This document shows positions 59,932-64,000 of a stretch of 64,000 nt of DNA, piece by piece. The DNA is from Septoria linicola (Eukaryota; Ascomycota; Dothideomycetes; Mycosphaerellales; Mycosphaerellaceae). The first letter of the stretch is position 1. Every line of letters begins with the position of its first letter. The stretch is taken from assembly GCA_024114885.1 (NCBI GenBank), contig CP099425.1:248001-312000 (forward strand), given 5' to 3'. Both the position numbers and the translations under genes were made by a program. The notes below the pieces were generated by a model, which was not told the DNA's origin, ran no database searches, and worked only from the letters and a program-made list of their open reading frames with translations.

Positions 59932-62900
59932 CTAGTTACGCGCTTTATATCGCCTTATACTACTACTACGACTACTTAAAGATATTCTCTTTCTCTATCG
60001 CGTATAAAGAATAAGACTTCCTCTTTCTAGCGTTCTTTAATACCTAAACGCTCTTTAAGACTAGCGCTTTCGCTTTCTACCTTACCTATTCGAAGTCTAA
60101 TATAAGAACTACCTAGATAAGAGTCTCTAAAGAAAAGACAAAAAATAGCTTCTTTAAGTTCTATATAAGGTATAGCGCTCGCTTATACTAATCGAGAAGG
60201 CTCTCTTATTAGTTTCCTACCTTTAAGTAGATCTCTTACTAGTATAATAAACCTTAATAATACTACTAAAGCTATTCTATTACTAGAAACACTATAATAA
60301 TAAGAGGAGAGCGTCGACTTAGTACTTAAGTAAGTCGAGAAAGTAAACGACGAGATAAAGATAGTTAAGTAGCGTTTAAAGAAGTTAAATATACCTAAGA
60401 GTTTACTAAAGTACCTTAACGCGTAGAGTATAAAGCGCGATAATATAAAGAAAATATACTAAGAAGGCTAAGACTTAGTAAAAGAGAGAAACTTAATTTA
60501 GTAGTAGCTACGTATAGAGTTTAGATACGAGTAGAATTTCTCTTTCCTTAACTAAGTCTTATATAATAAAGAGATACTTAGGAACCTTTATTAATAGTTA
60601 AATAAGTATAAAGGCGTCTTTAAAGAGAGTAAGCCTAAAGACTAGGCTTTCTCGATATAGTAAAAGTAAGATCGTTTCTATTAGTAGGTAGCGAATATAT
60701 TCTCTTATAGCTAGTATTTTTAGCTATAGAGAAGTAAGAAGACTCCTAGCTCGTAAGGCTTAGGCTTTATTAATATAAACTTAGATAGAAGACGCTACTA
60801 GAACAAGTTTAAGAAGGAGCTCTTATTAGTCGACGTATTTAGCTATAAGATAAGAGAGATACGCCTAGAGGTAGGCTATAAACTTAATTAGTATAGATTT
60901 ATAGTTAAGCTTACTAAGGAGAGAGCGTAAAGAAGAGACCTTCGAAGAACTAACTTATATATTTCTAGTAATAGAGAGATAACTTTTAATATTCTATAAC
61001 CTATTACTTCTCTCTAGAAATCTACGCTCTAATAGATATTCCTTCTCTTCTATACCTAAGAGCCTATCCTTATCTAGTCCTACTTAAAACTCTAGTCGAG
61101 AAAGAGAAGAAGGTAGTTTACTTATAACTCTAGAGCCTCGTCCTAGAGATTCTATATCGCCTAGTACTATATAGAGGCTAAAAGCTTAGTTAGAGAAGTT
61201 AACGCTAAGCTCTATAAAGAAGCCTACGCCTATTCTTTATAAAAGTAGAAGGATTACTAGACTTTATACTAAAGAAACTATTATTATCTCGATCGAGACT
61301 TCTTCTATACTAAGCGCTTTAGGTAATAGCGATCCTATATAAGACTAAGGGTTACTTATAATAGAGCTACTACTAGGTTCGTAGCGCCTATTACTAATTA
61401 TTAGAGAGGATAATAGTAGAATTAAGCTAGAAAACGACTTAGAGCTTAATCTACGTTACTAGGCTTATATAAAGAATAGTATTATATCCGAAGTCTACTA
61501 CTATATAATCGTTAGTAGTACTCTTAAAGAGGTTAATAATATCTAGAAGAAGAAGAAGGTAGCTAAGAGCTACGCTTTAATTAATATCTCTCTATACCTT
61601 AGCTAGCTTCTTTATAAAGAATATACGACTAAGATAGATAATACTATAGGTTTAAAGCTACTAAGGACGGCTAAAGTAACGTATACTCTCTACTAGCGTA
61701 TTATTTAGATAGGTAGTATAGCTAATCTCTAAGCCCTTATCGCCTAGAATACTTAAAATCGGATATAGTTTAAGCTAGAAGCGAATACTTTCTTCCTTAA
61801 GCTAGTAGAACGTACTTATTATAGTAAGAAGAGTACTAATACTTAGGAACTAGAGGACGATATTAACGCTCTAATATACGAGATAGATAGAAGCTATCTT
61901 AGACCCTTTTAGTTCGTAGTAACCGACGTAGACTTAAAGATTACTTCTAATATCTATTAGAAGGCTTAAGAGCTCTTAGACTACGATAGTAATAAGAGTA
62001 CCTAGACTAATTATAGCTTCCTCTTTTATTCTCTTTCTACTAGAGGCCTATTTTAGATTCTAGACTCTTTACTCGAAGCTATATAATAGGAATTCGCGCT
62101 ATATCGATAGTAAAATATAGCTATTAGTTAGTATAGTTAATCTTATAGTATATAGTACTCGCTATCCTAATAGCTTCTTTACTAGTATCCTCTACTATAG
62201 CTATATTAGCTAGTTACTACTCTATATACGATCGTTAAATACGTAGCCTACCTATCTACTACCTTTTATATCTTTAACGATAAGACTAGTTCTAACTACC
62301 CTAACGGCTTCTAATATATTATCTTAAATAAGAATATATTACTTAAGAAGAAGAGCCTTAATTAGGTTTAATTTACGATCTCTCTAGATAATACTAGTAG
62401 TAGAGAACGACTCTTACTTATCTCTAATACGATTAGTAATAGGTTCTTTAACTCTAAGAAGGCGAAGCTACTAGCGAGGCGTATTATCTCTAATAAGTAA
62501 AGCTATAGTATAGGTTTCGTCGAGACTATAGCTCTAGTAATTACTAATAATATAAAAGCTAACCTTAATCTTAGTTAGAAGAATCCTTATACTAATATAG
62601 GCTCGCTAGTTATTTCGTACTCCTATATCTCTTAGTAGTATACTCGTATAGGTAAAAAGTATCGTATAATTCTAATAGTGTTTCTAGCCTACTCTAAGAG
62701 TTATACGTTAGATAAGTTACCTAATAGTAATTATATTAACGTTTCTATAGTCTATAGCGTATATCTCTATCGCGAGCGAATACTCTTTATAGCTTTAGGT
62801 ACTATATACTCTATACGAGTAATAAAACCTTTTACTACTAAGGTACTACTAAGTAGCCTAGGCTCGATTTCTAATACCTTAGTAGGCTAAGTTCTATAAA

Positions 62901-63342
62901 TAGATTAGGTAGTAAGTATAGAAATAAAGAAGCTCTTTAGTATAAGTAAGAAAGAGTTTAAGGTCTATATAGCTAAATAGTAGACTATAGCTAAAGCTTA
63001 ATTCGCTACTACCTCTACTATAGTTATAGATATTAAGAAGTATATATTTAGCGAAACTAGCTTTATAAGTATAAGTAGTAACTTAGAAGTATTAATATTA
63101 AAGAAGAGAGAGGCTACTTCTAAGAAGATCTCTAAGGATATAGTAGAAGAGTAGCGTCTAGCGAATAATAACCGGATCTAAGAAGATGTTTTTAGTAGTT
63201 ATCGTTAAAAAAAGTAACTATTTAATAAGCCTCTAATTAAAAGTTTAATAAACTTTAATAGGAAAACTAGCTAGTTTTAAGCGATTCTAAGAAGGTTCTA
63301 TAGGTAGTTAGGTATCTAGTTAGATACTAAGAAAGAGAGGAT
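59932..63342 (+). mobile_element. Y3 internal fragment, 3' part (+)
   Basis: It matches the reverse complement of about 18867-22262 of Y1 and joins 38546-40029 across Y2. It ends with the polypurine tract AAGAAAGAGAGGAT (63328-63342). It carries the distal half of the unrecognised coding-like region. Readable plus-strand segments include one near 60700 (FKKELL...REIRLEVGYKLNQ) and one near 61850 (EDDINALIYEIDRS). Confidence 0.85.
62678..62890 (+). pseudogene. Longest surviving open stretch of the Y 3' frame
   Basis: Seventy codons are open, but the first is GTG, and the frame continues upstream to RIP-type TAG codons near 62635, so this is not a gene start. The segment contains DKLPNSNYINVSIVY and IKPFTTKVLLSS. 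The same frame is present in Y1 on the minus strand, where an Arg CGA of Y3 is TAA, exactly a RIP change. It is therefore the C-terminal part of a former longer frame, about 450 bp upstream of the polypurine tract. No domain recognised. Confidence 0.6.
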
Positions 63343-63620
63343 TAGTAAGGTAAAGGCCTACCTATATACTATACTTAGCACTTTAGTATAAAAGTAAGGT
63401 AGTAGCTCGTTTCTAAGATAGTAATGTTTACTCTACTTAATTAATTTAATGTCCTATAGTCCTAGTATAGGCTCTTAGTCCTAGGACTACTAGTTTAAGC
63501 TCGTTACTATCGTTTAACCTATATATTATAAGACTATTATTCTCCGAATAGGTCTTGTTCTATAATAGCTACTCTTATACCTACCTAGGAGATTAGTATT
63601 AGAGTAGTTATTATCTATTA
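63343..63620 (+). repeat. Y3 3' LTR
   Basis: Reverse complement of the other Y LTRs: starts TAGTAAGGTAAAGGCC and ends GTTATTATCTATTA. It directly follows the polypurine tract. The next bases are Copia-A RNase H sequence, so Y3 lies in or against an older Copia-A copy. Confidence 0.9.
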
Positions 63621-64000
63621 CTATCTTACTAGATATATAGACTCTAACTATATAATAGATAAAACTAATAGAGTCTTAATCCTTAGATAGATCTTCTTCT
63701 TTTATAGTATACTAATCTCTTAGATAAGTAAGAAGTAGAAATCTATAGCTATATCTATAATAGAAGCTAAATATATAGCTATAGGAGTATATATAAAATA
63801 GTTATAGTTCCTTAGTACTCTTTTAAAAGAGCTTAGATATCCTAAGTTAGTAGAAGAGTATTCTTACTAACTAAGGATCCTTAGTAACTAGGAAACTATT
63901 ACTAGAATTAGGCTAATTTAGCTAAAAGATAATAACTAAGCTACTCTTACTCTTATTAAAGACTTATATATTTATAATAAGTCTAAATATATTAATATCT
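63621..64000 (+). mobile_element. Copia-A fragment, RNase H part (+), runs off the window
   Basis: It matches Copia-A1 from about 14240 to 14620 with few differences, including the RNase H segment KSIAISIIEAKYIAI near 63750. Its left end is cut by the Y3 LTR within TAGACTC-rich RNase H sequence. Orientation is plus, opposite to the Copia-A fragment left of Y1. Confidence 0.88.

Noticed and set aside
1..64000. tRNA, rRNA, riboswitch, phage or bacterial defence genes
   Set aside because: No cloverleaf with conserved arms, rRNA core motif or intact defence-type frame was seen by eye on either strand; the composition and retroelements are fungal.

Overview
The window looks like a piece of an AT-rich, gene-empty compartment in a filamentous ascomycete (Pezizomycotina) genome. 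From about base 475 to the end, CA and TG dinucleotides are almost absent and TA is in great excess on both strands. Glutamine and tryptophan codons have become TAG or TAA throughout the decayed polyproteins. That is the signature of repeat-induced point mutation (RIP, CpA to TpA). No open frame longer than about 70 codons remains, and I saw no intact host gene, tRNA, rRNA or CRISPR array. Only the first ~470 bases have normal base composition; they may hold the 3' end of a host gene (2-94).

Everything else is a nest of LTR retrotransposons from four families (names are mine). Copia-A has 277-bp LTRs (TGTTAAG...TTTAACA) and a 6,296-bp full length. Copia-B has LTRs of about 620-645 bp with internal tandem repeats and is about 6.3 kb. 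'Y' is a very long Ty3/Gypsy element with 279-bp LTRs and about 13.2-13.7 kb once later insertions are removed. A Ty3/Gypsy chromovirus has 172-bp LTRs and is 6,685 bp.

Layout: 1-470 non-RIPped flank; 471-736 unassigned RIPped DNA; 737-2248 Copia-B LTRs and leader (+); 2249-2525 Copia-A LTR (+); 2526-4892 Copia-A fragment (-) carrying a Copia-B solo LTR (2982-3605); 4893-17504 full Copia-B (-), split by a full Copia-A (+, 9410-15705); 17505-18587 rest of the outer Copia-A fragment (-); 18588-38545 Y1 (pol on -), whose 5' LTR is split by a second full Copia-A (-, 31980-38275); 38546-40029 the 5' piece of Y3 (+); 40030-59931 Y2 (pol on -), inserted in Y3 and itself split by the chromovirus (+, 48671-55355); 59932-63620 the 3' piece of Y3 and its LTR; 63621-64000 a Copia-A RNase H fragment (+).

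Target-site duplications read directly from the sequence support five events: TTTCT (Copia-A1), ATAAC (Copia-A2), TAGAA (Copia-B solo LTR), CTAG (Y2 into Y3) and CGTTA (chromovirus). Relative order follows from nesting: the outer Copia-A fragment and Y3 are old, Copia-B and Y2 came later, and Copia-A1, Copia-A2 and the chromovirus are innermost. The chromovirus is also the least mutated.

Nothing here looks like a working system. The points most worth a second look are the unusually long Y element with about 4-5 kb of unrecognised coding-like sequence on each side of pol, a 2.2-kb near-identical tract shared by Y1 and Y2, E-box/CRE-like repeats in the Copia-B LTR, an LTR joined end-on to inverted internal Copia-A sequence, and family-specific loss of CpG.
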